Assembly (NCBI GenBank): GCA_011523705.1
Contig: WTGC01000140.1
Span: 1-64,000, forward strand
DNA: 64,000 nt
DNA from: Chloroflexota bacterium
GTDB lineage: Bacteria > Chloroflexota > Anaerolineae > Aggregatilineales > Phototrophicaceae
Reading direction: 5' to 3'
The notes beneath the pieces were generated by a model. That model was not told the origin of the DNA and did not search any database. It saw nothing but the letters and a program-made list of their open reading frames with translations. Positions 9,189 through 19,294 of this stretch are shown piece by piece. A program made the translations under genes and the position numbers. The stretch's first letter is position 1. Each line of letters starts with the position of its first letter.

Positions 9189-12100
9189 TGCGCAAACTCA
9201 TTCAACTGATCGTTGCTCTGATGCTGATGACCGGGAGCCTGGTGGCCACCCTTGCCACCATCGATTTGCGCGACTTTGAGCTGCGTGGTTACGTCGACCC
9301 GACCAAAGACAAGAATCTCCCTTTCATGGTTGAGCGGCCCGGCGTCAACGTCGAATTGCTTCTGTACAACGCAACCGACCTGGAAAGCGCGCTGGAGCAG
9401 ATTCGCGGCGCGAGCTTTCGCTGGGTCCGGCAGTTTGCCTATTGGGATGAAATCGAGAGGGAACGGGGCGAGTATGACTGGGACGCTTGGGATCGCGTGG
9501 CGGAGGCTCTGCGCCAGCACCGGGAGCTTGAGCCGGTCGTAGTCTTGATGAATTCGCCGTCCTGGGCGCGGGAAAACCGCGGCGATAATAAATCAACGCG
9601 AACCGCCCCACCCTATTCCCTGGCCGAATTCGCCGCCTTCAGCCGGGAATTCGCCGCGCGCTACGGCGATGTCATCGACTACTATCAAATATGGGACGAA
9701 CCCAACCTCGGCGATGCCTGGGGCGGGGCTGATCCGCGGCCGGCGTCTTATGTCGCTTTGCTCGCTGCTGCGAGAGAAGCGATTTTGCATGCGGATCCCT
9801 CCGCGAGAATCGTCGCCGCTGGCCTCGCGCCTACGGTTGAGACAGCCGGGCGCAACATCAGTGATATCCGCTACCTAGAGGCGATGTATGCGCTTGGCGC
9901 GCGCGAACTGATGGATGTGGTCGCGGGGAAACCTTATGGACAGTTTTCTCCGCCATCCGATAGACGAGTCGACGAAAGCCTGCTGAACTTCTCGCGCATC
10001 ATCGCGCTGCGCGAGGTCATGCTGGCCCATGGCGACGGCAAGAAACCACTATGGGCGAGCAACTACGGTTGGAATGCGCTGCCCGGGGATTGGGATGGCG
10101 ACCCGTCAATCTGGGGCGAAGCTACTGAAGACGAACAAGTGCAATATACGCTGGAGGCGCTGGATCGCGTTCATCGCGAGATGCCCTGGCTTGGTCCGCT
10201 CTTCCTGCAGCATTGGCAGCCGGCGGCAGAGCCGACCAGCGCGCAATGGGGATTTGCGCTTGTCAAGCATGACGACTCGGCTTCCGCGCTCCTCCATGCC
10301 TTGCAGGCGTACCCCTACCCGAACCTGGCCGAGGATGGCTTGTACCATGCGCGCAACCGACACGCCAGCTACAGCGGCGTCTGGGAATTCGGCGAGCTGG
10401 GCGCAGATATCGGTTGGTTGCCGGCTAGCGACAGCCAGTTGTCCTTCGATTTTTTTGGCGCAGACGTCGCCATGCTGCTTAGAGAAGACGAGTACTTCGC
10501 CTTCATTTATCCAACCGTGGACGGAGGGGCGCCCAATGCCGTGCAGCATGACGCCAGCGGCAACGCCTACATATTCCTGCGCAGCAATTCGCGCGCGCCG
10601 GAAGTGAATCTCGTCCCGATCGCGTCCAATCTGCCGCTGGGCGGCCACACGCTTCGCGCCAGCACGCATCAAGGCTGGGACCGCTGGGCGATCGCCGGTT
10701 ACGCCGTCAGCTCGGGCGATCTATTCGCGCCCTACAATCGGCAGATTGCGTTGGGCGCCCTCGCCACCCTGTTGTCATTGATCGTCTTCGCGGTTTCGGT
10801 CGCGAGTGCGCTTTGGAAAGATTGGCTGCCCGGGCTGAGCAATCTGTTCGCTGGGCTCAATGCCACGATCCATTTGTTGATGACCGGCCTTACATCCATC
10901 TTCATGATGCTGGCAATGCTGTGGACCTGGGAAACGCCGAAAGCCTCCATCTTTGTGCGCGACGAGGTGAATATCGCGCTCGCGCTCCTGACTGGCGGTG
11001 CGCTCTATGTTTCCGAGAGCGTACTCATCACGCTAATTCTGGCTGTCCTGCTCTTCATACAGATTTACCACCGGATTTCCAACGGACTCATTCTCACCAT
11101 ATTTTGGGCGCCATTCTTCTTGTCGCCGGTAGAGCTGTACAGCTATGCCTTTCCCCTGGTCGAAGTGATCCTGCTCATATCGGCCGCGGCTGGTTTGGTC
11201 AGAGTAGTGGTCGGCATCGGCCGGAAGCTGCAGATGGACAACGCTGCCTTCCCCGCGCTCTCCCGCCGATCGCTGCGGAGCGTCACAGCGATAGACATTG
11301 CCGTCGGCGGCATGGTGCTTCTCGCGGTAGTTTCGCTCTATTGGACGCGACACTTGGACACGGCGATGACGGAGTTGCGAACGCTGATAATCGAGCCGGC
11401 ACTCTTCTACCTGCTGCTGCGAATGGCGCGCTTGGACCGAAAAACGCTGGTCCATTGCTTCCTGGCAGTCTTATTTGCCGGCGCTGTTGTCTGTTTGGTC
11501 GGTCTTTACGATGTCATTTTGGGTCAAGGGCATCTGCCGTTGAAGAGCGTGTATGGCTCGCCAAACAATGTCGGCTTGCTATTGGGTCGCGCGATTCCGC
11601 TGGCGCTGGCTTTGGCTCTGGTAAGGTTCGATTCGCGCTTGCGCTGGTTTGCCGCGGGCAGCCTCGCGATCATGCTGCCCGCATTAGTGCTGACACAGAG
11701 CATCGGCGCGATACTTCTGGGCGTGCCGGCCGGTATCGCCGCGGTTTTCATTGGGCGATACGGTCGCAAGGCAATCGCGCCTTTGGTAGCGCTCGCCGCG
11801 CTCGGCCTTGCCGCTGTAATGTTGCTGGCGCAGTTTTCAGCCACAATTGCAAACGCCCTCGACTTCACGAGCGGCACGAGTTTCGTGCGGCTTCGCTTGT
11901 GGGAGAGCACGATATCCATGCTTCAAGACCGGCCCGTAACCGGATTCGGGCTTGATCAGTTTCTCTATTATTTCGGCGGCCAGTATATAAGGCCTGACGT
12001 GATATGGGACGCGGATCTCTCTCACCCTCACAACTTTGTCCTGGACTTTTGGACGCGGCTGAGCCTGTTTGGAGTATTCCTATTTGGGCTGATTCAGTTC

Positions 12101-12319
12101 CTGTTTTGGCGCAAGGCGATGGCAGTTTCACGAGCGTTTCGTCAAGGCGACAGCTTGCTCTATGCGCTGGCGCTGGGCTTGAGCGGGAGTATGGCGGCGC
12201 TGCTGGCGCACGGACTGGTCGACAACAGTGTCTTCGTCATTGATTTGGCTTTCCTGTTCATGTTTCAACTCGCGGCCATGATCAGGCTCGGGCAACTCGC
12301 CTCACCGTCAGAAACGTGA
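9188..12319 (+). CDS. Fusion: glycoside-hydrolase-like domain plus O-antigen ligase/Wzy-like membrane domain
   Basis: The 1043-aa product has an N-terminal hydrophobic signal/anchor. A TIM-barrel glycoside-hydrolase-like domain (about 50-400, clan A, GH39/cellulase-like) follows, with the acid/base motif IWDEPNLGD (Glu171). A beta-sandwich-like region spans about 400-510. From about 517 there are many membrane helices, including an O-antigen ligase/polymerase segment with [21 protein letters not shown] and [10 protein letters not shown]. The nucleophile position of the barrel reads [10 protein letters not shown], with Asn292 where related enzymes have Glu, so hydrolysis is doubtful. By topology the barrel should lie on the outer face with the ligase active loops. 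Inference: recognition or processing of an envelope glycan coupled to its ligation. Family call secure for both halves; substrate unknown. Confidence 0.8.
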   Translation: MRKLIQLIVALMLMTGSLVATLATIDLRDFELRGYVDPTKDKNLPFMVERPGVNVELLLYNATDLESALEQIRGASFRWVRQFAYWDEIERERGEYDWDAWDRVAEALRQHRELEPVVVLMNSPSWARENRGDNKSTRTAPPYSLAEFAAFSREFAARYGDVIDYYQIWDEPNLGDAWGGADPRPASYVALLAAAREAILHADPSARIVAAGLAPTVETAGRNISDIRYLEAMYALGARELMDVVAGKPYGQFSPPSDRRVDESLLNFSRIIALREVMLAHGDGKKPLWASNYGWNALPGDWDGDPSIWGEATEDEQVQYTLEALDRVHREMPWLGPLFLQHWQPAAEPTSAQWGFALVKHDDSASALLHALQAYPYPNLAEDGLYHARNRHASYSGVWEFGELGADIGWLPASDSQLSFDFFGADVAMLLREDEYFAFIYPTVDGGAPNAVQHDASGNAYIFLRSNSRAPEVNLVPIASNLPLGGHTLRASTHQGWDRWAIAGYAVSSGDLFAPYNRQIALGALATLLSLIVFAVSVASALWKDWLPGLSNLFAGLNATIHLLMTGLTSIFMMLAMLWTWETPKASIFVRDEVNIALALLTGGALYVSESVLITLILAVLLFIQIYHRISNGLILTIFWAPFFLSPVELYSYAFPLVEVILLISAAAGLVRVVVGIGRKLQMDNAAFPALSRRSLRSVTAIDIAVGGMVLLAVVSLYWTRHLDTAMTELRTLIIEPALFYLLLRMARLDRKTLVHCFLAVLFAGAVVCLVGLYDVILGQGHLPLKSVYGSPNNVGLLLGRAIPLALALALVRFDSRLRWFAAGSLAIMLPALVLTQSIGAILLGVPAGIAAVFIGRYGRKAIAPLVALAALGLAAVMLLAQFSATIANALDFTSGTSFVRLRLWESTISMLQDRPVTGFGLDQFLYYFGGQYIRPDVIWDADLSHPHNFVLDFWTRLSLFGVFLFGLIQFLFWRKAMAVSRAFRQGDSLLYALALGLSGSMAALLAHGLVDNSVFVIDLAFLFMFQLAAMIRLGQLASPSET

Positions 12320-12408
12320 CGCCTGGACAGCAGCCCAGCCTACGCATACACGGTGAAGGCGAACTGTGGTAATATTCCGTCAATTCGACGATGGGAAGGC
12401 GGTTGAAA

Positions 12409-13356
12409 TTGCGCGTCTTGATCACTGGCGGCGCCGGCTTTATTGGCTCACATCTGTGTGACCGATTCTTGCGCGACGGACATCGTGTGGTGGCGATGGA
12501 CAATCTCATCACCGGTTCGCAAGAGAATATCGCGCATCTCGCTGGCAATCGCGATTTCGAGTTTATCTATCACGATGTCAGCAATTTCATTCATGTGCCG
12601 GGACCAGTCAATGCGGTGCTGCATTTTGCCTCGCCGGCCAGCCCAATCGACTACCTCAAATACCCGATACAGACGCTGAAAGTCGGCGCGCTGGGCACCC
12701 ACAACGCTCTCGGTCATGCATTGGCGAAAGGGGCTAAGTTCTTACTCGCTTCGACATCGGAGGTTTACGGCGACCCACTGAAGCATCCGCAGAAAGAGTC
12801 TTATGCGGGCAATGTCGACCCGGTGGGGCCGCGTGGCGTCTATGACGAAGCCAAGCGCTATGCCGAAGCCCTCGTGATGGCTTATCACCGCCAACATCAG
12901 ATGGATACCAGGATCGTGCGCATTTTCAACACGTACGGACCGCGAATGCGTTTGGATGATGGGCGGGTGGTGCCGAACTTTATCGGACAGGCGCTCCGCG
13001 GCGAGGCGCTAAGCGTTTACGGCGATGGCTCGCAGACGCGCAGCTTCCAATATATTGACGATTTGATCGAGGGCGTCGTCCGTCTGTTGCGCAGTGATTT
13101 CGTGGAGCCGGTGAACATTGGCACCTCACGGGAAATCAGCATCCTCGACTTCGCCAAGATCGTGAATCGCGTGGCGAACAACCGCGCCGGCATCGTATTC
13201 GCTGACGGTTCCCGCATTGATGGCGATCCGCAGACGCGCCGACCCGATACCGCACGCGCGCGCGAGGTTTTGAATTGGCGGCCAAGAGTCGAGCTGGAAC
13301 ATGGCCTCGAATGGACGCTAGAGTATTTTCGATCTGTCCTATCCCTGGCCAGCTAA
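12409..13356 (+). CDS. uxs: UDP-glucuronate decarboxylase (UDP-xylose synthase) of the SDR family
   Basis: The enzyme converts UDP-glucuronate to UDP-xylose with bound NAD. The sequence has the Rossmann motif [34 protein letters not shown] and STSEVYGDP. The catalytic YDEAK follows GPRGV, then [12 protein letters not shown]; together these are diagnostic of UXS. I chose TTG at 12409, which gives [10 protein letters not shown] with GGGAAGG 9 bases upstream; an ATG at 12391 would add six residues. The product is 315 aa. It supplies a sugar donor for the surrounding envelope-glycan genes and ends 1 base before the next ORF. Confidence 0.88.
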   Translation: MRVLITGGAGFIGSHLCDRFLRDGHRVVAMDNLITGSQENIAHLAGNRDFEFIYHDVSNFIHVPGPVNAVLHFASPASPIDYLKYPIQTLKVGALGTHNALGHALAKGAKFLLASTSEVYGDPLKHPQKESYAGNVDPVGPRGVYDEAKRYAEALVMAYHRQHQMDTRIVRIFNTYGPRMRLDDGRVVPNFIGQALRGEALSVYGDGSQTRSFQYIDDLIEGVVRLLRSDFVEPVNIGTSREISILDFAKIVNRVANNRAGIVFADGSRIDGDPQTRRPDTARAREVLNWRPRVELEHGLEWTLEYFRSVLSLAS

Positions 13357-13357
13357 G

Positions 13358-14818
13358 ATGGTCTTGGCGCAATCCAAGAGCCACATTCATTGGTCCTGTG
13401 TAGTTGCCGCAGTCATCGCCGCCGTCGCCACTTCGCTATTGCCCCTGCCCAGTCTGTTGCTCATAGTCGCCTTGAGCCTTTGCCTGCTGCTGATTCCTCT
13501 TACGCCCCTCGCCATGTTGGTCGTGCTATTGTCGCTCGCCCCACTGCGCGCGCTCATCGCGACCGAGTCCGGCATTCATCTGCCGCTCGACATTGGACAG
13601 ATTTTGCTCGCGCTATACCTTGGAATCTGGTTCGCCTACGCCGTAATGAAACGCCGGCCGCTGCCAGGTGTCAGCCGCGAGCCGGTTTTGCTATCGGCCG
13701 CCGCGCTCTGCCTCGTTTTCGCCATTGGCCTTTGGACCAGCGATGGCATCGGCAACTGGCTTACTGAATGGCTGAAGTGGGTTGTGATCGCCATCATGAT
13801 TTGGCATCTGTCGCAGAGCGCCCGCTTCAACTGGCTCTGGCTTGCCTTTGCCGTCCTCGTGAGCGCCGCGGCCAATGCGGTCATAGGCTTGTACATCTTT
13901 TTGGGCGGAAGCGGCGCCGATCACCTGCTCATCCTGGGACGGTTTTTCCGTGCCTTTGGCACCTTCGGCCAGCCGAATCCTTTCGGAGGGTTCATGGGGA
14001 TCGCCCTGCCGCTCGCTCTAATGTGCGCCGCCGTCCAGTCTTATCAGATCGCGCTTGACCTGTGCGCCGGGCGCCGCGTAGTGCCTTCGCGAATTCTTCT
14101 GCTGGCGGCGACCGCGTCGGCTGTGGGCATCATCGCGGCCGCGCTCTTCGCATCCTGGAGCCGGGGCGCGTGGCTGGGCTTCGCCGTATCGCTTGTCGTC
14201 ATGCTGGTCGCCCTGCCCAGACGCCTGCTGAAGGGCATATCCCTCGCTTTCGCTTTGGCGGCGCTCTTCTTTGCCCTGTGGTCGGCGGGACTGCTGCCCA
14301 GCTCGGTCGTCTCTCGCATCACGACCGCGGCGACCGATCTGTTTTCATTCAGCGATGTGCGCGGCGCCAACTTCACGCCGGCGAATTTTGCCGTCATTGA
14401 GCGGCTGGCGCATTGGCAGGCAGCCATCGGCATGGCGCAAGATCACCCGCTCTTCGGCGTCGGATTGGGCAACTATGCCCTTCGCTATGATGATTACCGC
14501 TTGATCAACTGGGAGGCGCCCCTGGGCCACGCGCATAACCTGTATCTGAACTTCCTTGCCGAAACCGGCGTCGTGGGGCTGGCCGCCTATCTCGTCTTTT
14601 GGATTGCCATCTTCCGCGTGACCTGGAGGACGCTCAAGCATCCGGACCGGACTGCGCGCGCCGTCGCCGTCGGCTTGCTCGGCTGCTGGACCTATATCGC
14701 CGTTCACAGCGTCTTTGACAATCTGTATGTGAACAACCTGTTTTTGCATATCGGTGTATTATTGGCTGTGTTGGCGATTCTTCATCGCCAGGTTGCCGCA
14801 TCGCTTGAATTGGATTAG
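13358..14818 (+). CDS. O-antigen ligase family membrane protein
   Basis: The 486-aa polytopic protein has about 11-12 membrane segments and the Wzy_C/WaaL-type region. SWSRGAWLGF is followed by a large loop with WQAAIGMAQDHPLFGVGLGN and LGHAHNLYLNFLAETG. The His-containing periplasmic loop is typical of ligases and polymerases that transfer glycans from undecaprenyl-diphosphate. It lies 1 base after the decarboxylase gene and 2 bases before gtrA. It is the second ligase-like gene in the locus; the membrane half of the gene at 9188 is the first. Ligase versus polymerase cannot be decided from sequence. Confidence 0.85.
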   Translation: MVLAQSKSHIHWSCVVAAVIAAVATSLLPLPSLLLIVALSLCLLLIPLTPLAMLVVLLSLAPLRALIATESGIHLPLDIGQILLALYLGIWFAYAVMKRRPLPGVSREPVLLSAAALCLVFAIGLWTSDGIGNWLTEWLKWVVIAIMIWHLSQSARFNWLWLAFAVLVSAAANAVIGLYIFLGGSGADHLLILGRFFRAFGTFGQPNPFGGFMGIALPLALMCAAVQSYQIALDLCAGRRVVPSRILLLAATASAVGIIAAALFASWSRGAWLGFAVSLVVMLVALPRRLLKGISLAFALAALFFALWSAGLLPSSVVSRITTAATDLFSFSDVRGANFTPANFAVIERLAHWQAAIGMAQDHPLFGVGLGNYALRYDDYRLINWEAPLGHAHNLYLNFLAETGVVGLAAYLVFWIAIFRVTWRTLKHPDRTARAVAVGLLGCWTYIAVHSVFDNLYVNNLFLHIGVLLAVLAILHRQVAASLELD

Positions 14819-14820
14819 CA

Positions 14821-15408
14821 ATGTCCCACGCTGTGACGCCGGACGCGCCCGACCCAACCAGATCGCATCGTCAGTTGAAGACGCCAGTTGATGGTCTCAT
14901 TGCCGCCCTTTCGCTAAAAGTCGGACGGGGCAAGGCGAAGGAAGTTGAGCGATTCATCAAGTTCGCCTTTGTCGGTACATTGGGCTTCGTCATTGATATT
15001 GGCGCCGTGATCATCCTGCAGAATACCGTGCTGCCGCCGGAAAACGATCAGAACGTGCTCATCGCCAACAGCGTCGGCTTTGTTTTGGCCGTCTGCAGCA
15101 ATTTCATCTGGAACCGCGTCTGGACTTATCCGGATTCTCGCAGTTATTCGGTGCGCCGCCAATTGACGCAATTCGCGATTGTCAGCGTCATTGGGCTGAT
15201 TATCCGCAATGTCTGGATCAGCGGCACATACGAGCAATTCGGAGAGCTGTCGACGACTATTCTGAAGGGCGCTAATGCCGGCTATGCGCCGCAATTGGTC
15301 GACCAGAACAAGTTGGGAACAACGATTGCCTTGGTTTTTGGCGTGCTGATTGTGCTGATTTGGAATTTCGTGGCGAATCGATTCTGGACCTATAACGACG
15401 TCGAATAA
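14821..15408 (+). CDS. GtrA family membrane protein
   Basis: The 195-aa protein has four membrane segments of the GtrA type: FIKFAFVGTLGFVIDIG, ANSVGFVLAVCSNFIWNRVW, a third near ITVSVIGL-like residues 115-125, and a last ending in WNFVANRFWTY. GtrA proteins are thought to help flip or deliver undecaprenyl-phosphate-linked sugars for surface glycans. A hydrophilic 45-residue N-terminus precedes the domain. There is an insertion of about 45 residues between helices 3 and 4, longer than in many family members. It sits between the ligase and the glycosyltransferase with 1-2-base gaps, so it belongs to the same operon. Confidence 0.85.
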   Translation: MSHAVTPDAPDPTRSHRQLKTPVDGLIAALSLKVGRGKAKEVERFIKFAFVGTLGFVIDIGAVIILQNTVLPPENDQNVLIANSVGFVLAVCSNFIWNRVWTYPDSRSYSVRRQLTQFAIVSVIGLIIRNVWISGTYEQFGELSTTILKGANAGYAPQLVDQNKLGTTIALVFGVLIVLIWNFVANRFWTYNDVE

Positions 15409-15409
15409 C

Positions 15410-16549
15410 GTGCACCGGATCGCACTGGATTATACCCCCGCGCTCAAACAGACTGGCGGCATCGGGCGTTACGTTCGCGAGCTCACCGACGCTTTGGCGA
15501 CGGTCGATCGGTCCAACGCGTATCGCTTATTCGCTGCGGGCTCGAAAATTGCTGAGCTGCCAGTACTCCCCGGCAAGAATTTCAGTTGGAGATCGACGCG
15601 CGTCAGCAGCAAGTGGCTCGCGCGGCTCTGGCATCGAGCCGGCATTCCGCTTCCGATCGAGACGTTTACCGGTTCCGTCGATTTGTACCACGCGACCGAT
15701 TTTGTATTGCCGCCTGCCCGCAGCGGCACTCGTACCTTGCTAACCGTGCATGACTTGTCTTTCGTGCGCGTTCCGAGCGCGGCCAGCCCGCCACTCAAAG
15801 CTTATTTGGATGCGGTCGTCCCACCGTCGGTCGCGGCGGCGGATCGTATCCTGGCCGATTCTGCAGCGACCAAGGCGGACTTGATTGAGCTTTATCAAAC
15901 GCCCGCAAACAAGATCACGGTTCTTTACAGCGGCGTCAATCCGCGATTCCGCCGCGTCGATGACGCCGACGCGCTTTTGAGCATGCGGCGCAAGTATGGC
16001 TTGTCGAATACGCGCTATTTGCTTTCTGTCGGCACCGTGCAGCCGCGCAAAAACTACAGCCGGGTGGTGGAAGCGCTGTCGGCGCTCCGCCATGCGGGGC
16101 ATGATCTCCATTATGTCATCGCCGGAGGAAGCGGCTGGCTCGAAGATGAACTGGGAGCGACAATTGAGCGCACCGGAACGGGACAATATGTTCACATGCT
16201 TGGATTGGTTGACGATGTCGATTTGCCTGCGCTATACAGCGGCGCGCGCATGCTGGCGATGGTTTCGCTCTACGAGGGCTTTGGGCTGCCGGTGCTGGAA
16301 GCGATGGCTTGCGGCACGCCGGTGATCACCAGCAATTTGTCGTCGCTGCCCGAAGTGGGCGGCAGCGCTGCCCTGCTGGTCGATCCGCACGATAGCGAGG
16401 CCATCCGAGACGCAATCCTCCGGCTTGAGATGGACGGGGCAACCCGTATGCAGTTGATCGAGGCCGGTTATCAGCAAGCGGAAGAATTCTCCTGGGTGCG
16501 CGCGGCCAGGCAACTCAAATCGATATATGATGAAATCCTGGAGGTTTGA
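15410..16549 (+). CDS. Glycosyltransferase family 4 (GT-B fold)
   Basis: The 379-aa product begins MHRIALDYTPALKQTGGIGRY, with the glycine-rich acceptor loop of GT4 enzymes. It carries the donor-site motifs FLLSVGTVQPRKN-like at about 200 and EGFGLPVLEAMACGTPVI with the EX7E pair near 285-293. It probably transfers a hexose or mannose to a lipid-linked glycan at the cytoplasmic face. The start codon is GTG at 15410, one base after the GtrA stop. It closes the tightly packed run that starts at 7593. Confidence 0.9.
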   Translation: MHRIALDYTPALKQTGGIGRYVRELTDALATVDRSNAYRLFAAGSKIAELPVLPGKNFSWRSTRVSSKWLARLWHRAGIPLPIETFTGSVDLYHATDFVLPPARSGTRTLLTVHDLSFVRVPSAASPPLKAYLDAVVPPSVAAADRILADSAATKADLIELYQTPANKITVLYSGVNPRFRRVDDADALLSMRRKYGLSNTRYLLSVGTVQPRKNYSRVVEALSALRHAGHDLHYVIAGGSGWLEDELGATIERTGTGQYVHMLGLVDDVDLPALYSGARMLAMVSLYEGFGLPVLEAMACGTPVITSNLSSLPEVGGSAALLVDPHDSEAIRDAILRLEMDGATRMQLIEAGYQQAEEFSWVRAARQLKSIYDEILEV

Positions 16550-16609
16550 AAGTATTGTTATGACGCGTAGGAAAACCATTACCATCATGTGCTCAAAGGA
16601 ATGATGCCG

Positions 16610-17230
16610 ATGAGCCAGCGAATCCATTCCAATAATTCGTATTTGACGATGCTTGCTCTAATCGCCGTGGCTTGTTGTGGCTATGCGCTGCCGTGGATTG
16701 TCGTTCCCGCCGCGTCCATGACGCTCAATGGGCATGACCTGGCGGAATGGGCGAGCCTCGTCCCGTCACAGCGCGCCACGTCGCCGCCGCTATTGGCGCC
16801 GCTGCTTCTTCGCTTTCAGCTGGTGATGCTGTCTATGCTGCTGGGCGTGATCGCGGCCGGACGCCGAAGGATGGCGATCGCAGCCGTCGCAATTTGCCTG
16901 CTCTGGGCCGCGCAATTGCCGCCCTTCGAGTTTGTCTACGATATCAACAACTTGAATTACCGCCAGCAATTCAGCCTGGCTGCTTTCAGCCTGATTGCGG
17001 GATTGTGCCTGATTCCCTTGCAGACTCGGAGACCGTCTCTATTGGTGTTCCTGTCCATCGCCGCTGCCGGTCTCGTGACCAGCGCTCTCGGGCTTTCAAT
17101 GGCGCTCGGACTATACGGCGCATTCGAACTCGATGCTGTTGCCGGCGCCGGGATCTGGGTTCTGGGCTTGAGCTATGTCGCCCTGATCGCCATCGCCTTT
17201 CGCGAGATGCCAGTTTCGCGCCGGAGATGA
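16610..17230 (+). CDS. Hypothetical polytopic membrane protein
   Basis: I do not recognise a family. The 206-aa product has about five hydrophobic segments: YLTMLALIAVACCGYALPW, FQLVMLSMLLGVIAAG, MAIAAVAICLLWAAQL, FSLAAFSLIAGLCLI and the C-terminal pair. Between the first two is an extracytoplasmic-looking loop of about 40 residues. The ATG at 16610 has AAAGGA 9 bases upstream; in-frame GTG (16589) and ATG codons lie just before it. It follows the glycosyltransferase by 60 bases and may be the last gene of that operon. Confidence 0.6.
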   Translation: MSQRIHSNNSYLTMLALIAVACCGYALPWIVVPAASMTLNGHDLAEWASLVPSQRATSPPLLAPLLLRFQLVMLSMLLGVIAAGRRRMAIAAVAICLLWAAQLPPFEFVYDINNLNYRQQFSLAAFSLIAGLCLIPLQTRRPSLLVFLSIAAAGLVTSALGLSMALGLYGAFELDAVAGAGIWVLGLSYVALIAIAFREMPVSRRR

Positions 17231-17713
17231 CTATGAACGCAGATATTTCGGTCGCTTGCCTAGCAATTCGGCGATCACGGTCATTTGCCCGACATGGTAA
17301 GTTTCATGAAAATGAAAGTAGAGCAAACTATCGAGCACGGTGTTGCTGGCATAGCCTGAGGGACTCGCCAAGCGCTCGCCTGTCGCCCGGCTCAACCCGG
17401 CGATCAAGCGCTTCTGGCTCGCTTCAAACAGCGCCATCAATTCCTGGACTGCGATCACGCCCGGTCCCTCGCCGCCAATTGGATCGCCGCCATCGCGGTA
17501 GCGCGCGCGTGACTCTTCGTCCCAAACTTGAGCTTCTCCCAGCAGCTTCAGCGGATATGTGCGCGAAGAGAGAATATGGCCTAGCAGCCAATTGATGCTG
17601 TGGCTTCCGCTAAAGGGCTGAATCAGACTCTCGCTCGGGGTGAACTCGGAGACTTGCTGACGGATGATCTCAGCTGTGTACTCAAAGCTCTGAATCAAGG
17701 GCTTGCTATTCAA
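17231..17713 (-). CDS. DinB/YfiT-like putative metal-dependent protein
   Basis: The 160-aa product is a four-helix-bundle DinB-family protein. The three usual metal-ligand histidines appear as INWLLGHILSSR and the pair in FHFHETYHVGQM. Members act as thiol-dependent S-transferases or have unknown roles. The gene is convergent with the membrane protein gene and abuts it with no gap. It lies downstream of acpP but is separated from it by an intrinsic terminator. Confidence 0.8.
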   Translation of the reverse strand: MNSKPLIQSFEYTAEIIRQQVSEFTPSESLIQPFSGSHSINWLLGHILSSRTYPLKLLGEAQVWDEESRARYRDGGDPIGGEGPGVIAVQELMALFEASQKRLIAGLSRATGERLASPSGYASNTVLDSLLYFHFHETYHVGQMTVIAELLGKRPKYLRS

Positions 17714-17776
17714 TCGCTTGCCTTGCGGGCGAATTGCGCGCTAGCCGCGTGTTGCCGCTGGCGGCCGCCAAAAAAC

Positions 17777-17799
17777 GAAAAAGGCAGCGAATGCTACCC
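17777..17799 (-). terminator. Intrinsic terminator of acpP
   Basis: On the minus strand the stem GGGTAGC / GCTGCC(T) with loop ATTC is followed directly by TTTTTCGTTTTTT. It lies about 35 bases after the acpP stop and before the DinB-like gene. The stem has one G-U pair. This fits a rho-independent terminator. Confidence 0.75.
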
Positions 17800-17832
17800 T
17801 GTCATCAATGCAAGTTGGCTATGCGGGATAAT

Positions 17833-18069
17833 TCACTCCATATTGGATTTGATATATTCGACGGCTTGCCCAACTGTCTCGATGCGCTGCGCGTCTTCGT
17901 CGCTTATCTCGCCGCCGAATTCCTCTTCAAATGCCATAATCAATTCAACCAGGTCAAGCGAGTCCGCCTCAAGATCTTCGCGAAAACTGGCGCCTTCCAC
18001 GACACGTTCGTCTTCCACGCCCAAGAGCTCGACCACGATGCCCTTCACCCGTTCCTCAATCGATGCCAT
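17833..18069 (-). CDS. acpP: Acyl carrier protein
   Basis: The 78-aa protein carries the growing acyl chain in fatty acid synthesis on a phosphopantetheine arm. The attachment serine is in [19 protein letters not shown], and the acidic helix II is typical. The ATG at 18069 has GGGAGG upstream; a longer reading frame adds eight unrelated residues. It is monocistronic with its own terminator and is about 15 kb from plsX-fabF, whereas many bacteria keep acpP next to fabF. Confidence 0.95.
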   Translation of the reverse strand: MASIEERVKGIVVELLGVEDERVVEGASFREDLEADSLDLVELIMAFEEEFGGEISDEDAQRIETVGQAVEYIKSNME

Positions 18070-18171
18070 GTCTGCCCTACCTCCCGAATGCAATCAAACC
18101 GGTTCCCTCATGACAATTCATTATACCGATTTTCACGCACCTTGCTAGGCGATTCGCCGCAGGCGCAATGA

Positions 18172-18200
18172 TTGACAGGCCGCGGCAACATGAGTACGAT
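18172..18200 (+). promoter_or_regulatory. Probable sigma-70-type promoter for fni
   Basis: TTGACA (18172-18177), a 17-base spacer and TACGAT (18195-18200) lie about 50 bases before the fni GTG start. The -35 is perfect and the -10 matches 4 of 6. Confidence 0.55.
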
Positions 18201-18250
18201 ATTGCGACGAAACTGCCGCTGCCGCGCTCTGAAATAAGGAACACCAATTC

Positions 18251-19294
18251 GTGTCAAAAGTGACGGAACAGACAGCCACCGAAAGCCGCAAGGCGGACCA
18301 CATTCGCATCAATCTGGATAGCGATGTGCAGTTTCCTCGGCTGACGACCGGGCTGGAACGATATCGCTTTATGCACCAGGCGTTGCCCGAGCTAAGCCTG
18401 AATGATATCGACACAAGGGCGAGTCTCTTTGGCAAGACACTGGGCGCCCCGATCTTGATCTCGTCCATGACCGGCGGGACCGAGATCGCCCAATCCATTA
18501 ATCGCAACCTCGCCCGCGGCGCGCAAAAGCATCGGATCGCCATGGGTTTGGGATCACAGCGAGCCGCACTTGAAGACCGCGCGCTTGCGAGCAGCTACTG
18601 CATCCGCGATATCGCACCGGATATTCTGCTATTCGCCAATGTAGGCGCGGTGCAGTTGAACTACGGCTACGGACTGCAACAGTGTCAAGAGGCGGTGGAC
18701 ATGGTCGGCGCCGATGCCTTGATCCTCCACTTCAATGTCTTGCAGGAAGCGGTGCAGCCGGAAGGTGATATTGATTTCTCGGGCTTGCTGCGCAAAGTGG
18801 AATCCATTTGCGCCAAAGTTAGCGTACCGGTTGTTGCGAAGGAAGTTGGCTGGGGCTTTTCCGATTCGGCTGTGCGCGACCTTGACAACGCCGGCGTCTC
18901 CGCCATTGATGTCGCTGGCGCCGGCGGCACCTCCTGGAGCGAAGTGGAATATCACCGGGCGCCAAACGCCTTTCACGCCAGGGTGGCGCGCAGCTTCGCC
19001 GATTGGGGCATACCGACTGTTGACGCCATCCAGTATGCCCGTCGCGCCGCGCCCAACTTGCCGGTCATCGCAAGTGGCGGCTTGCGCGATGGCATTGACA
19101 TCGCCAAGAGCATCGCTCTCGGCGCGGATATCGCCGGCTTGGCCAGCCCATTCTTGCGCGCGGCCAGCGAATCGTTTTCAGCGGTCGATGAGTTGATTCA
19201 GGAGCTTGCCGCGCAACTGCGAATCGCGATGCTCTGCACCGCCTCAGGCGATATCGCCGCGCTGAAGCAAGCCGAGCTTCATGTCATAACTTGA
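18251..19294 (+). CDS. fni: Type 2 isopentenyl-diphosphate delta-isomerase
   Basis: This FMN- and NAD(P)H-dependent enzyme interconverts IPP and DMAPP for isoprenoid synthesis. The 347-aa product shows the N-terminal RKADHIRI, the [12 protein letters not shown] loop, [12 protein letters not shown] and the FMN-phosphate site AGAGGTSW. The glycine-rich [22 protein letters not shown] near the C-terminus is also present. The start is GTG at 18251 with AAGGA 10 bases upstream. Its 3' end overlaps hemW by 11 bases in convergent orientation. Confidence 0.95.
   Translation: MSKVTEQTATESRKADHIRINLDSDVQFPRLTTGLERYRFMHQALPELSLNDIDTRASLFGKTLGAPILISSMTGGTEIAQSINRNLARGAQKHRIAMGLGSQRAALEDRALASSYCIRDIAPDILLFANVGAVQLNYGYGLQQCQEAVDMVGADALILHFNVLQEAVQPEGDIDFSGLLRKVESICAKVSVPVVAKEVGWGFSDSAVRDLDNAGVSAIDVAGAGGTSWSEVEYHRAPNAFHARVARSFADWGIPTVDAIQYARRAAPNLPVIASGGLRDGIDIAKSIALGADIAGLASPFLRAASESFSAVDELIQELAAQLRIAMLCTASGDIAALKQAELHVIT

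Noticed and set aside
10813-11955. Plus-strand frame of 380 codons inside the barrel-ligase gene
   Set aside because: Out of frame with the fusion, whose membrane helices read well in the main frame; this frame is Arg/Pro-rich and featureless.
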